In this document: positions 1-11,669 of the stretch, one piece after another | Numbering within the stretch: position 1 is the stretch's first letter | How the letters are laid out: the number at the start of each line of letters is the position of its first letter | Assembly: GCA_945860165.1 (NCBI GenBank) | Contig: CAMAPL010000016.1 | Coordinates: 1 to 52,924, forward strand | Direction: 5' to 3' | DNA from: Rhizobium sp. Q54 | Lineage (GTDB): Bacteria > Pseudomonadota > Alphaproteobacteria > Micropepsales > Micropepsaceae | DNA length: 52,924 nt | Notes under the pieces: generated by a model | Seen by the model: the letters and a program-made list of their open reading frames with translations, nothing else | Databases searched by the model: none | What the model was told of the DNA's origin: nothing | Program-made: the position numbers and the translations under genes

Positions 1-892
<892 letters not shown>

Positions 893-1034
893 CGATGTTT
901 TCGGGACCTCTCACGAGACTTTCCCCAAACGTCACCTATGAACAAATGGCGCCGTGCCGCCGCCTTCGTTTCCCTTCCTTTTTCCGTCGTGGTTTTGCGC
1001 CAATGGGCTGCAAACCGCTGGACGATGCCTCATC

Positions 1035-1111
1035 GGGCTTGTAGCTCAGTTGGTTAGAGCGCGCGCTTGATAAGCGTGAGGTCGGAAGTTCAAGTCTTCC
1101 CAGGCCCACCA
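1035..1111 (+). tRNA. ileT: tRNA-Ile (GAT)
   Basis: A 77-nt cloverleaf with acceptor arm gggcttg pairing with caggccc, anticodon GAT at 1069-1071, a T-arm 'gttcaagtc' and an encoded CCA at 1109-1111. It lies in the 16S-23S spacer, the usual place for tRNA-Ile in bacterial rRNA operons. Confidence 0.97.
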
Positions 1112-1130
1112 CCCTTCGCGCTCGAACAAC

Positions 1131-1206
1131 GGGGCCATAGCTCAGTTGGGAGAGCGCGTGCTTTGCAAGCATGAGGTCGTCGGTTCGATCCCGTCTGGCT
1201 CCACCA
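1131..1206 (+). tRNA. alaT: tRNA-Ala (TGC)
   Basis: A 76-nt cloverleaf with anticodon TGC at 1164-1166, T-arm 'ggttcgatcc' and encoded CCA at 1204-1206. It follows tRNA-Ile after a 19-nt spacer, giving the common Ile-Ala spacer pair. Confidence 0.97.
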
Positions 1207-1329
1207 TTCGTTACGATCACCGACCAGTATGACGACGGAAAAAATCAAACAGCTTCGTTTGCGAGCAATCGCAAACGCAAGATTTGACATTGTAAAGGCG
1301 GGTTAGCCGGTTCGCACAACCGGTTGATC

Positions 1330-1430
1330 TATAATACGACACTCAAGACTGATCGCATGAAGCCATAGTCTGGATTTCAAACCATGTACCGAGTCGTTGG
1401 TACGCTGGCTTTGTTTCTGGGCATGGAACG
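1330..1430 (+). other. 5' arm of the 23S rRNA processing stem
   Basis: Two segments here are complementary to segments after the 23S gene. 1330-1342 pairs with 4394-4406 (13 Watson-Crick pairs). 1405-1430 pairs with 4339-4364 (26 consecutive pairs, three of them G-U). A third set, 1439-1447 with 4321-4329, closes the mature ends. Such stems are RNase III substrates that release pre-23S rRNA. The pairings are read directly; RNase III use is inferred from other bacteria. Confidence 0.8.
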
Positions 1431-1440
1431 ATTGCTGAGC

Positions 1441-4328
<2,888 letters not shown>

Positions 4329-4338
4329 CAAGCAGCAC

Positions 4339-4406
4339 CGTTCCATGTCTGGAAACAAAGCCAGGCATGTTTAATGAAATTATCGGTCGCCGTGTGTCGT
4401 ATTATA
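4339..4406 (+). other. 3' arm of the 23S rRNA processing stem
   Basis: 4339-4364 and 4394-4406 are the partners of 1405-1430 and 1330-1342. Together they form a long duplex around the 23S gene, as expected for an RNase III maturation site. The 5S gene follows 48 nt later. Confidence 0.8.
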
Positions 4407-4454
4407 CTCGTGCAGTTTGCGCATTTGCGCGGACTTGATTTCTGTCCTTTGCCG

Positions 4455-4570
4455 ACCTGGTGGTCATAGCGAAGGAATTCTACCCGATCCCATTCCGAAC
4501 TCGGCCGTCAAAGCCTTCTGCGTCCATGGTACTTCGGCTCAAGCCGCGGGAGAGTAGAACGCCGCCAGGT
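4455..4570 (+). rRNA. rrf: 5S ribosomal RNA
   Basis: A 116-nt sequence. The ends acctgg (4455-4460) and ccaggt (4565-4570) pair as helix I. The loop region 'cccgatcccattccgaactc' is the classic 5S signature. It is the last gene of the rRNA operon in this window; no tRNA-fMet follows. Confidence 0.95.
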
Positions 4571-4612
4571 CTGCTAAGGACAGAAATAAGAGAACCCGCC
4601 AGAACAATTCAA

Positions 4613-4648
4613 AAAAAGCCCCGTCGGAGAAATCCGGCGGGGCTTTTT
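4613..4648. terminator. Bidirectional terminator of the rRNA operon
   Basis: A 16-bp stem (4613-4628 with 4633-4648, one G-U pair) closed by a GAAA tetraloop. It has an A-run on the left and a T-run on the right. It can end the rRNA transcript on the plus strand and the glycosyltransferase transcript arriving on the minus strand. Confidence 0.9.
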
Positions 4649-4666
4649 GTTTTTCAGGCCGCGCTT

Positions 4667-5425
4667 TCAGCCTTCGAGTAAGGCTCCAAGATCCGCGCCG
4701 AATAGCTTTTCCACCATGAAATCCGGTAGCAGATGCTGCGGAAAGCTCTTCGACATGTTGTCGGTACGCAGGACGTGTAGGCAAAGCCCCTCGGTGTCGG
4801 CGAAATGGTCGAACCGCTGTCCCTTGGCGATAGCCGACGCGACGAAAGCGTAATCCGAGGCGTATTCCACCGGCGGAAAAGATGCGGCATCCCAGGCGGA
4901 TTTGCGGAAGACGTAGCTGAAGCCATAGCCAAGGTAATTGTTCTTCATGTTTTCGGGCGGGGCGGCGTTGACGAACCCCTGAAGACTTTTCTCCGGGCCG
5001 AAGGTGAAATGCAGGCCCAGCGTGTTCGCGGTATCCCAATAGCCCAGGCGTTTCAGCTGCACCGAATAGACGAACCAGGCCGACAGTTTGGTGATGTCGG
5101 CTTGGTTTTTTTCCAGCCGCGCCAGCATGGTGGCCAGATAATGCGGCGCGTAATAATCGTCATCGTCGAACTGGGCGATCATTGGGCCGCGGCTGCGCTC
5201 GCACAGCCAGTTGCGCTTGGCGGCGACGATCATGCGCGCAGGGCTATGGGCGTAGCGGATGCGCGGGTCGTCCAGTGCCACGAAATAGGACGAGGGCTGC
5301 GGACTGTCGTCTAGGATGAGCCATTCGAAATCCTGCATCGTCTGCGCCAACACAATCTTGTGCTGCGACTGGAGCAGGTCGTGGCGATTGAAGGTGGGCG
5401 TGACGATCGAGACGGCTGGAGACAT
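4667..5425 (-). CDS. Family 2 glycosyltransferase
   Basis: A 252-residue GT-A fold protein expected to transfer a sugar from a nucleotide-sugar donor to an unknown acceptor in the cytoplasm. The N-terminus reads VSIVTPTFNR (5-14), the usual first beta strand and donor pocket of GT2 enzymes. LDD lies at 38-40, and FDDDDYY (86-92) supplies the DXD-type metal site. No membrane segment is evident. It starts 9 nt after the stop of the upstream CHAP gene on the same strand, so the two probably form one transcript and may both act on the cell envelope. That link is inferred from position only. Its 3' end faces the rRNA terminator. Confidence 0.85.
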   Translation of the reverse strand: MSPAVSIVTPTFNRHDLLQSQHKIVLAQTMQDFEWLILDDSPQPSSYFVALDDPRIRYAHSPARMIVAAKRNWLCERSRGPMIAQFDDDDYYAPHYLATMLARLEKNQADITKLSAWFVYSVQLKRLGYWDTANTLGLHFTFGPEKSLQGFVNAAPPENMKNNYLGYGFSYVFRKSAWDAASFPPVEYASDYAFVASAIAKGQRFDHFADTEGLCLHVLRTDNMSKSFPQHLLPDFMVEKLFGADLGALLEG

Positions 5426-5434
5426 GCTCGCAGT

Positions 5435-6088
5435 CTAGTCGTTTCTCGCCTGCCGGATCAGCCCCTTGGTGATAAAGCCGCTGATGGCATAGGTGCGGGC
5501 ACCGAACTGGCCGGACGGCATATTCCAGACCCGGACCTGGCTCCAGTCATTGTCCGGGCTGACATCCAGCACCGGGATAGCAAGGTTGATCTCGCGCTTG
5601 TTCTGCCAGTTGGCGTGATCGACGATGATTTCCCGGGGGGAAACGATCTCGGTCACCACAGCGACATGGCCGCGCTTCAGGCGCTTGGAGCCGGAGAACA
5701 CCATCACCGCTTCTTCAACGGGATGGGAAGTGCGGGTATAAAGGTTGCGCGCCCGTTGCCACCATTGCTTGGCATCGCCGAACAAGGCCAGGCCGGAGCG
5801 CATGCGGGCATATTCAACGCAGAAAACCTTGCGTAGCCCGGTTTGCAGCCGTGGCTTGTCTCGAACCAGTTCCGGCACGACGGGCGCCGCAACCTCGGCA
5901 ACCACCGGGTCGCTGCCAAAGCCCAGATGGGAAACTGCTTCCTTGGACAGGCCGGTGACCTGGTTTATGACTTTATTACGTGTCAGGTCGGTGATGTGGT
6001 CTTCCACCGATGCCTGCGCCGGCGTAAACGCCAAGGCGCTAGCCGCAATCAGCCCCAGTATCCCGTGATGAAATTTCGACACCCACAC
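5435..6088 (-). CDS. Secreted CHAP-domain protein (putative peptidoglycan amidase/endopeptidase)
   Basis: A 217-residue protein with a signal peptide (about 1-26, ending AQA-S). The C-terminal half matches the CHAP cysteine-hydrolase pattern: Cys90 in VFCVEYAR, His141 in GHVAVV and Asn160 in DHANW form a plausible catalytic triad. CHAP enzymes usually cut peptidoglycan cross-bridges or amide bonds, so it likely acts in the periplasm on cell wall. Residues 27-80 are unassigned. A GTG six nt inside could be an alternative start. It is the first gene of a two-gene unit with the glycosyltransferase. Confidence 0.75.
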   Translation of the reverse strand: MWVSKFHHGILGLIAASALAFTPAQASVEDHITDLTRNKVINQVTGLSKEAVSHLGFGSDPVVAEVAAPVVPELVRDKPRLQTGLRKVFCVEYARMRSGLALFGDAKQWWQRARNLYTRTSHPVEEAVMVFSGSKRLKRGHVAVVTEIVSPREIIVDHANWQNKREINLAIPVLDVSPDNDWSQVRVWNMPSGQFGARTYAISGFITKGLIRQARND

Positions 6089-6504
6089 CCCAAGCTCGTT
6101 TTTGGCCTGCCGGTATTCCGGCGGTAGGACTTTCAGTGTACGGATTTCTCTTACCCGAAAGCCTTAGCCCAGGTGAAATAGACCAAGAGTTGGGGCTTTC
6201 ACAAAGACGTTTCCTTGCCACGGTCGCGTGGCATTCTAACAACATTAAAGCATTGTAATTGCTAGAATTTTTTTGACTTATTGCAGTGCGGCATCACGTA
6301 TGGCGGCCGGGGCAGCACGGCCGCCAGCGGGATTTTGGCTGTTCCGGTCTTACATTCCGCCGGACGCCCGCGTCTTGCCGGTAGACCCCACCGATTGCCG
6401 GTCGTTCCGACGAGGACACCCATTGCGGCCCGTGGAGCGCGGCGTCATTCGCGGCAACCGGGCGGCCGCGAATTAATCATGCCGGCTGTTGTGCTTAGGG
6501 CGAA
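6089..6504. other. Gap of about 415 bp without a clear gene
   Basis: This holds the promoter side of the CHAP gene and GC-rich sequence. Short open frames on the plus strand (for example from 6273 and 6281) have no recognisable similarity or start signal. No tRNA, repeat or strong hairpin was seen. Confidence 0.5.
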
Positions 6505-6636
6505 GTGAGCGTGCCGGGCTGCGCGTCGGTGGACGGGAAATTCGAAGGCGTGCTGAAGGCCAAGAGCCTGATCGTCGGTCAGTGGGGTTACGTCACTGGC
6601 CAGATCAGCGTCGATACCGCTGCGGCCAGGATTTAA
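6505..6636 (+). pseudogene. Bactofilin-like fragment
   Basis: A 43-codon frame opening at GTG 6505, just after an in-frame TAG (6496-6498). Its peptide (SVDGKFEGVLKAK, then SLIVGQWGYVTGQI) follows the six-residue beta-helix rhythm of bactofilins, which polymerise into cytoskeletal scaffolds of more than 100 residues. Only about two to three helical turns remain, so this looks like a relic. A chance resemblance cannot be excluded. A strong terminator follows 15 nt later. Confidence 0.4.
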
Positions 6637-6651
6637 ATCATACTCCAAAAG

Positions 6652-6683
6652 AAAAAGCCGCCCGGACATCCGGGCGGCTTTTT
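6652..6683. terminator. Bidirectional terminator
   Basis: A 14-bp perfect stem (6652-6665 with 6670-6683) with loop acat, flanked by A-run and T-run. It sits between the bactofilin fragment (plus) and the peroxiredoxin gene (minus). Confidence 0.88.
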
Positions 6684-6698
6684 GCGTGATGGCGGCTA

Positions 6699-7298
6699 TT
6701 ACTTGGCGGCGGTTACGATGGCCAGAGATTTTTCAACATGCTCGACCGGCGAGATGCCATCGGCGGCCGAGTTCATAGAGGCGATGATCTTGCTATTCTT
6801 GCCGATCACATAGGTGTGACGCTCGATAATGGCATGGGTCAGCGGATTGCCCTGATTGTCCTTGGCGCCCGGGCCGGGCTGGCGGACGTTCAGATTGTAG
6901 GAAGCCGCAACCTTGGTGTCGGAATCCGAGGCCACCGTGAACTTGCCGGCGCAGAATTTTGGATCGGCGGAGTATTTTTGAAGCCGCTCCAGCGTGTCGC
7001 CCGACACGCCGATGATGGAGGCTCCGGCGGCGGTGAACTTGTCGGATTCTTCCGCGAAGGTGCGGGCCTGCAGGTCGCAGCCGCCGGTGTAGGCAGATGG
7101 ATAGAAATAGACCACGACCGGGCCCTTCTTCAGCGCATCCTTCAGGTGGAAACTTACATCCTTGCCGCCCAGGCTGCCGGCGGCCGTGAAATCTGGGGCG
7201 GCGTCGCCGACCTTGAGTGCGGCAAAGGCCGGTGAACCTATTGTCAGGCTGGCGCAGAAGATCGCGGCCAGGAAACCAATCAGAATCTGTTTTTTCAT
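6699..7298 (-). CDS. Exported peroxiredoxin (AhpC/TSA, Bcp-like)
   Basis: A 199-residue thioredoxin-fold peroxidase that would reduce hydrogen peroxide or lipid hydroperoxides. It has a clear signal peptide (about 1-27, MKKQILIGF...SPAFA), so it acts in the periplasm, unlike cytoplasmic Bcp. The peroxidatic cysteine is Cys74 in TGGCDLQA; Cys116 could be the resolving cysteine. ATG 7298 was chosen because the signal peptide starts there and AGGA lies 8 nt upstream; the open frame runs further without homology. It is paralogous to the gene at 7828-8352. The periplasmic electron donor is not evident nearby. Confidence 0.85.
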   Translation of the reverse strand: MKKQILIGFLAAIFCASLTIGSPAFAALKVGDAAPDFTAAGSLGGKDVSFHLKDALKKGPVVVYFYPSAYTGGCDLQARTFAEESDKFTAAGASIIGVSGDTLERLQKYSADPKFCAGKFTVASDSDTKVAASYNLNVRQPGPGAKDNQGNPLTHAIIERHTYVIGKNSKIIASMNSAADGISPVEHVEKSLAIVTAAK

Positions 7299-7402
7299 GG
7301 CAAGGGTCCTTTGGGATGCGGCCCGAACGCTAGCAGAGGCCCGGCTTTCGTGAAAGTGACGTTTGAAGGCCGGCGGCGCTGCGACTAGCCTTATAGCAGT
7401 TT

Positions 7403-7412
7403 GGGGGGGGGG
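7403..7412. repeat. G10 homopolymer tract at the start of the VOC gene
   Basis: Ten consecutive G residues lie 9 nt before the likely GTG start of the VOC-family gene. If translation begins at TTG 7401 instead, the tract is inside the coding frame and slippage would shift the frame. Confidence 0.8.
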
Positions 7413-7421
7413 CGGAAATTG

Positions 7422-7820
7422 GTGGTTCAGTCGCTGGAGCATGTCACCATCCATTGTGCGCACTTGCAGAGCACCCGCGATTTCTATGTCGAATGTCTCG
7501 GCCTGAGCGAGGGTGAGCGCCCAAATTTCCTGTTTCGCGGATACTGGCTGTATCTGGGCGGCATCCCGGTCGTGCATCTGGTGGAAGCCGCCGACAAGGC
7601 CGGAGCTTGGAACCGAGAAATTGTCATTCCTGACGCCGCAAACGGCACGGGTGCCTTCGACCATGTCGCCTTCCGGGGCGACGATCCCGCCGTCCTGAAA
7701 GCGCGGCTGCAAAAGGCGGGCATGACGTTCCGGGAGCGGTTGGTGCCGGGCGGGGCGGTGGAGCAAATTTTCGTGCCCGATCCCGAAGGCGTGCTGGTCG
7801 AGATCAATTTTCGAAGATGA
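7422..7820 (+). CDS. VOC-superfamily (glyoxalase/dioxygenase fold) protein
   Basis: A metal-binding VOC-fold protein of 132 residues from GTG 7422. Typical landmarks are present: an N-terminal SLEHVTIH strand with a His ligand, then FYVECLGL, FDHVAFRG with a second His, and the C-terminal DPEGVLVEINF with a Glu ligand. The substrate cannot be told; the family includes glyoxalases, dioxygenases and resistance proteins. TTG 7401 or TTG 7419 are alternative starts, the first reading through the G10 tract. It lies between two exported peroxiredoxins on the other strand and ends 7 bp before the second, so the two genes converge. Confidence 0.75.
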   Translation: MVQSLEHVTIHCAHLQSTRDFYVECLGLSEGERPNFLFRGYWLYLGGIPVVHLVEAADKAGAWNREIVIPDAANGTGAFDHVAFRGDDPAVLKARLQKAGMTFRERLVPGGAVEQIFVPDPEGVLVEINFRR

Positions 7821-7827
7821 CGGACCG

Positions 7828-8352
7828 CTAACGCTTCAGGTCGCCAACCGCTTTCAGCGTCTTGCTGACATGGCCTTCTGGGTCCATGTCGCTATGGGCG
7901 AAGGCGATCATGCCGTCCTGTGACACGACATAGGATGTGCGGCTGGCATAGCCCGTGAGAAAGCCGAAGGACGCATCATACCTTTTCATCACCTTGCGGT
8001 CATTGTCGGCGGCGACGGGGAACTTGCCCTGGCATTCGCTGACCGAGAACTTGTTCAGGGTGGCGATACTGTCATTGCTGATGCCGATCACGCTGGCGCC
8101 GCGCGCCTGGTATTGCGGCATAGCCTGCGCAAAATCACGCGCTTCTATGGAGCAGCCCTTGGTGAAGGCGGCCGGATAGAAATAGACCACCACGGGGCCT
8201 TTTTTCAGCGCCTGCGCCATGTGGAAGGTGAATTCATTGCCGCCCAGGGTGGCGGGCAGAGTGAAGTCGGGCGCCTTGTCTCCGGGCTTGAGCGCGGCTA
8301 GGGCGGGAGCAGCCGAGGCCATAAAGAACGCGGCAATGAGTGTCTTCAGCAT
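7828..8352 (-). CDS. Exported peroxiredoxin (AhpC/TSA, Bcp-like), second copy
   Basis: A 174-residue paralogue of the gene at 6699-7298. A signal peptide covers about 1-19 (MLKTLIAAFF...PALA). The peroxidatic Cys67 lies in TKGCSIEA, and Cys107 (SECQGKF) may resolve the sulfenic acid. The core KKGPVVVYFYP is nearly identical in both proteins, indicating duplication. Expected role: periplasmic peroxide reduction. The 3' end converges on the VOC gene. The promoter region is shared with the divergent M48 protease. Confidence 0.85.
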   Translation of the reverse strand: MLKTLIAAFFMASAAPALAALKPGDKAPDFTLPATLGGNEFTFHMAQALKKGPVVVYFYPAAFTKGCSIEARDFAQAMPQYQARGASVIGISNDSIATLNKFSVSECQGKFPVAADNDRKVMKRYDASFGFLTGYASRTSYVVSQDGMIAFAHSDMDPEGHVSKTLKAVGDLKR

Positions 8353-8552
8353 CCGACATGCTCCATTTTGCTTTGTATACGTTTGTCACGGGCGAGTCGA
8401 TCACTCCCGGCGCGACCGGCAAGAAACAGCTCTCAGGGTTATTTTTGACGGTTTTGGCCGCCGGGATTATCCTTGCCGGGGCCTGGACTGCCGTGGGGGC
8501 GGAACCCATTGCGACGCGCCATTATTTCATGGCGCGGTGGGGGAGATATTTC

Positions 8553-9365
8553 ATGAAGAACTGGACGAGGGCGTTTGCCCTTCTTGCCGTCGCGGCACTT
8601 GGCGCCTGCACCACCGTCAATACCACCGCGGCGGGCGCGGTCGGCATTGCGCGGCAGCAGAGTTTTCTGGTGTCGGCGGAAGCGGTGCAGAGCGCCGCCG
8701 GTGAAGCCTATGCCAAGACCCTGACCGAGGGGCGCGGCAAGGGTGCCCTCAACAACAAACCAGTGATGCTGGCCCGGGTGCAGGCCATTTCCAGGCGCCT
8801 GATCGCGCAGGTCGGCGTTTTCCGTCCGGATGCGCCGGGCTGGAAATGGGAAATCAATGTGATGGATACGCCGGAGATCAATGCTTGGTGCATGGCCGGC
8901 GGCAAGATCATGGTCTATTGGGGTCTGATCGATAAGCTGAAGCCCACCGATGCTGAGCTCGCCGCCCTGCTGGGCCATGAAATCGCTCATGCGCTGCGCG
9001 AACATACGCGCGAAGCGGTGTCGCGCTCGGTCGGCCAGCAGTTGGTGTTGGCAGGCCTGGCGGCTGCAGCCGGCGCCAGCCAGTCCACCGTGCAGATCGC
9101 CAATGCGGTGGCGCAGGTGACCTACACGCTGCCCCATGGACGGGATCAGGAAACCGAAGCCGACCGCATCGGTCTGGAACTCATTGCCCGCGCCGGTTAT
9201 GAGCCGCGTGCCGCCGTGACGTTCTTCCAGAAACTGGCGCGCGCCGCGCCCAGCAAGGGGCCGTCATTTCTCAGCACCCATCCGCAAAGTGAAGCGCGCG
9301 CCGTGGACCTGCAATCCTATATTGCAAAGGTGCAGCCGCTCTATGATGCAAGCGCCAAGCCATAA
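8553..9365 (+). CDS. M48-family metalloprotease lipoprotein
   Basis: A 270-residue zinc protease. The N-terminus carries a lipobox (LGAC, Cys19), so the mature protein should be anchored to a membrane facing the periplasm. The zinc motif is HEIAH (142-146), and the third ligand is probably Glu202 in ETEADR, the standard M48 pattern. Relatives such as LoiP/YcaL and BepA degrade misassembled outer-membrane proteins, so envelope quality control is the likely role. ATG 8553 was preferred to upstream starts because GGGAG sits 8 nt before it and the lipoprotein signal begins there. Confidence 0.88.
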   Translation: MKNWTRAFALLAVAALGACTTVNTTAAGAVGIARQQSFLVSAEAVQSAAGEAYAKTLTEGRGKGALNNKPVMLARVQAISRRLIAQVGVFRPDAPGWKWEINVMDTPEINAWCMAGGKIMVYWGLIDKLKPTDAELAALLGHEIAHALREHTREAVSRSVGQQLVLAGLAAAAGASQSTVQIANAVAQVTYTLPHGRDQETEADRIGLELIARAGYEPRAAVTFFQKLARAAPSKGPSFLSTHPQSEARAVDLQSYIAKVQPLYDASAKP

Positions 9366-9408
9366 AATGGCGGCACGCCTTCAGTCTTCGGATTTGCGCA
9401 GCTTGATG

Positions 9409-9870
9409 TCAGTGTAGGGGGGCGTCGAGCCTGGTGTACATGGCCGGAACGCCGCCGGGCGGATGCACCAGGTCGATGCCCGGATAGCAGGCACCATCGC
9501 CCTGGGTGCGGGTGCCGATCTCCAGCAGCAGCACGTCGCGGTCGGTGCGGTTCTGCAGGTGATGGCCGTTCTGCTCGCCCACCTTGAAGCCGGCGCAGTC
9601 GCCGGGGCACAAAATCTCTTTACCGCTATCGGTGACCAGCACCGGCTCGCCTTCTGGCACATAGACGAACTCGTCTTCATTGACATGCCAGTGGCGCTGG
9701 CTGGACCAGGCGCCCGGCTTCAGGCGCAGCAGGTTGACGCCGAACTGGGTCAGGCCCGCAGCTTCGCCCAGGCTGCGGCGTTCGCGCGCCAGGCAAGGTA
9801 GGTCATAGGGCGGCGGATAAAAAGTGCCGGTCTGGGTGGGCAGGGTTTTGGGATCAGTGCGTTTTGGCAT
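9409..9870 (-). CDS. Cupin-domain protein
   Basis: A 153-residue single-domain beta barrel. Cupin motif 1 is seen as RHWHVNEDEFVYVPEGE, with the HxH...E metal ligands at about 60-67. Motif 2 is PGDCAGFKVGEQNGHHLQN with a further His. Such proteins bind a metal and either catalyse small-molecule reactions or act as sensors; the substrate is unknown. There is no signal peptide, so it is cytoplasmic. It converges with the M48 gene. A palindromic repeat (9911-9944) lies upstream, between it and efp. Confidence 0.8.
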   Translation of the reverse strand: MPKRTDPKTLPTQTGTFYPPPYDLPCLARERRSLGEAAGLTQFGVNLLRLKPGAWSSQRHWHVNEDEFVYVPEGEPVLVTDSGKEILCPGDCAGFKVGEQNGHHLQNRTDRDVLLLEIGTRTQGDGACYPGIDLVHPPGGVPAMYTRLDAPLH

Positions 9871-9910
9871 TCTACTTCCGCGGCTGCGGGCGCGGACCAG
9901 CCTTGGATAG

Positions 9911-9944
9911 TCTCCATGTGCGGGTCAAGCCCGCCCATGGAGAG
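9911..9944. repeat. Dispersed palindromic repeat, family P, copy 1
   Basis: An imperfect palindrome: arms tctccatg and catggaga enclose 'cgggtcaagcccg'. The same core appears at 35539-35572, 35588-35610, 38308-38344 and 40678-40700, always outside genes. Confidence 0.75.
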
Positions 9945-10007
9945 GGGGTTTAGGGGCAGCCGCGGACCCGAGCGAAGCAAGGGCCCCGTCCGCGCGCCCA
10001 TCAAATA

Positions 10008-10577
10008 TCAGTCCTTGGCGCGCTCGACGTAGGCGCCGTCCTCGGTCATCACCACGATGCGGGTGCCGGTCACGATATGGGTGGGCACCATGGTGCGCAC
10101 GCCGTTGGACAGGACGGCGGGCTTGAACGAGCCGGACGCAGTCTGGCCCTTCATCACCGGCTCGGTCTCCACCACTTCGAAGGTGGCGCGCTGGGGAATT
10201 TCGATGGATATGGCGTTGCCTTCGAACATCTGCAATTTCACATCCATGCTCTCGGTCAGGTAGGGGGCGTAATCGCCCACCACACCGCCGCCGACATGGA
10301 TCTGGTCGAAGGTCTTGGGCTGCATGAACACATACTGCTCGCCGTCCTGGTACAGGTATTGGAAGTCCATGTGCTCGACAAAGGCCTTCTCGATACTGTC
10401 GGTAGTGCGCAGCCGCTCGACCGTTTTCACGCCGTCGCTGATGCGGCGCATTTCCAGATGGGTGACGGGGGTGCCCTTGCCGGGGTGGATATTCTCGGCG
10501 GTGAGGACCAGATACAGCTTGCCCTCTTTCTCGATGACATTGCCTTTGCGCACGGAGCTGGCGATAACCGAAACCAC
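10008..10577 (-). CDS. efp: Translation elongation factor P
   Basis: EF-P rescues ribosomes stalled at polyproline. The protein has 189 residues from GTG 10577, against about 188 in the family. I chose this start over GTG 10589 because GAGG lies 6 nt upstream and because it puts the modified lysine at position 34 (HPGKGT), the number known in E. coli. The N-terminal KOW-like domain (1-65) is followed by two OB domains; the C-terminal [19 protein letters not shown] is typical. It is divergent from epmA across about 50 bp, so protein and modifying enzyme may be co-regulated. Confidence 0.95.
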   Translation of the reverse strand: MVSVIASSVRKGNVIEKEGKLYLVLTAENIHPGKGTPVTHLEMRRISDGVKTVERLRTTDSIEKAFVEHMDFQYLYQDGEQYVFMQPKTFDQIHVGGGVVGDYAPYLTESMDVKLQMFEGNAISIEIPQRATFEVVETEPVMKGQTASGSFKPAVLSNGVRTMVPTHIVTGTRIVVMTEDGAYVERAKD

Positions 10578-10628
10578 GGGAAACCTCACAAATCGAACGG
10601 ATTTGCGGGGGTCTTAGCACCGGAGAGG

Positions 10629-11669
10629 ATGGCCGCGCAAATGCCGTGGTGGGATACCCAAAACCATGCCGACCGACTGCCCCTGCTGCTCAAGCGGGGT
10701 CGGGTGAAAGCTGCCATTCGCGCCCATTTCGAGGGCCATGGCTTCACCGAAGTGGAATGCGGCGCGCTGGTCGCATCCCCCGGCAACGAGACCCATCTGC
10801 ATGCCTTCGAGACGGCACTGACGGGGACTGACGCGACCAGCCGTTCCTTATATCTGCACACCTCGCCGGAATTCGCTGCCAAGAAACTGCTGGCGGCGGG
10901 CGAGACCAGGATTTTCGATTTCGCCCGCGTCTTCCGCAACCGTGAGCGCGGGCGGCTGCATGCCCCCGAATTCACCATGCTGGAATGGTACCGGGCGCGT
11001 GAAGACTACGAAGTGGTGATGGATGACGCCCTGGCGGTGATGCGCCTGGCGGCGAACGTGGCGGAGGCGGCGGAATTTCGCCACCGCGATGCGGTGTGCG
11101 ATCCGCGCGCCGAGGCCGACCGGCTGACGGTAGCGCAGGCTTTCACCCATCATGCTGGGATCGACCTGCTGGCGACACTGTCGCCGCAAGGCGAGGGCTA
11201 TAGCGATGCCTTGCGGCTGCGGGCGCGGCGCGGCGGCATCGATGTGGCGGATGACGATGACTGGTCGGATATCTTCGCAAAGGTCCTGACGTTAAGGGTG
11301 GAGCCGCGGCTGGGCTTTGAGCGGCCCTGCATTCTTTATGAGTATCCGGTGTGCGAGGCGGCGCTGGCGCGGATCAGCCCGCGCGACGGCCGCGTGGCGG
11401 AGCGCTTTGAGCTTTATGCCTGCGGCGTGGAACTGGCCAACGGCTTTGGCGAGCTGACCGATCCGGCACAGCAGCGCGCCCGCTTTGAGATCGAGATGGC
11501 CAAGAAGCAACTCGTCTATGGCAAGCGCTATCCGCTGGACGAGGATTTCCTTTCGGCGCTCGCTGGCATGCCGCCAGCCAGCGGTGTGGCGTTGGGTTTT
11601 GACCGGCTGGTGATGCTGGCGACAGGTGCGCCGAACATCAATGATGTCCTTTGGACGCCGTTATTGTGA
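10629..11669 (+). CDS. epmA: EF-P lysine ligase EpmA (GenX/PoxA, LysRS-like)
   Basis: A class II aminoacyl-tRNA-synthetase catalytic domain without the anticodon-binding domain (346 residues). It activates (R)-beta-lysine and joins it to EF-P Lys34. Motif 2 is visible as FARVFRNRE...APEFTMLEW and motif 3 as GVALGFDRLVML near the C-terminus. ATG 10629 has GGAGAGG directly upstream, rather close; ATG 10641 is an alternative start of 342 residues. The long open frame reaching back over efp is antisense artefact. The 3' end overlaps the convergent NHL gene by 9 bp. epmB lies 2.6 kb downstream on the same strand. Confidence 0.93.
   Translation: MAAQMPWWDTQNHADRLPLLLKRGRVKAAIRAHFEGHGFTEVECGALVASPGNETHLHAFETALTGTDATSRSLYLHTSPEFAAKKLLAAGETRIFDFARVFRNRERGRLHAPEFTMLEWYRAREDYEVVMDDALAVMRLAANVAEAAEFRHRDAVCDPRAEADRLTVAQAFTHHAGIDLLATLSPQGEGYSDALRLRARRGGIDVADDDDWSDIFAKVLTLRVEPRLGFERPCILYEYPVCEAALARISPRDGRVAERFELYACGVELANGFGELTDPAQQRARFEIEMAKKQLVYGKRYPLDEDFLSALAGMPPASGVALGFDRLVMLATGAPNINDVLWTPLL

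Noticed and set aside
4613..4648. Hairpin considered as a dispersed repeat
   Set aside because: Has tetraloop and T-run and no other copy; a terminator explains it.
7299..7766. N-terminal extension of the first peroxiredoxin frame
   Set aside because: Antisense to the VOC gene and placed before a clear signal peptide with ribosome-binding site at 7298.
10077..10628. Upstream half of the long plus-strand frame ending with epmA
   Set aside because: It is antisense to efp; EpmA homology begins at about 10640.
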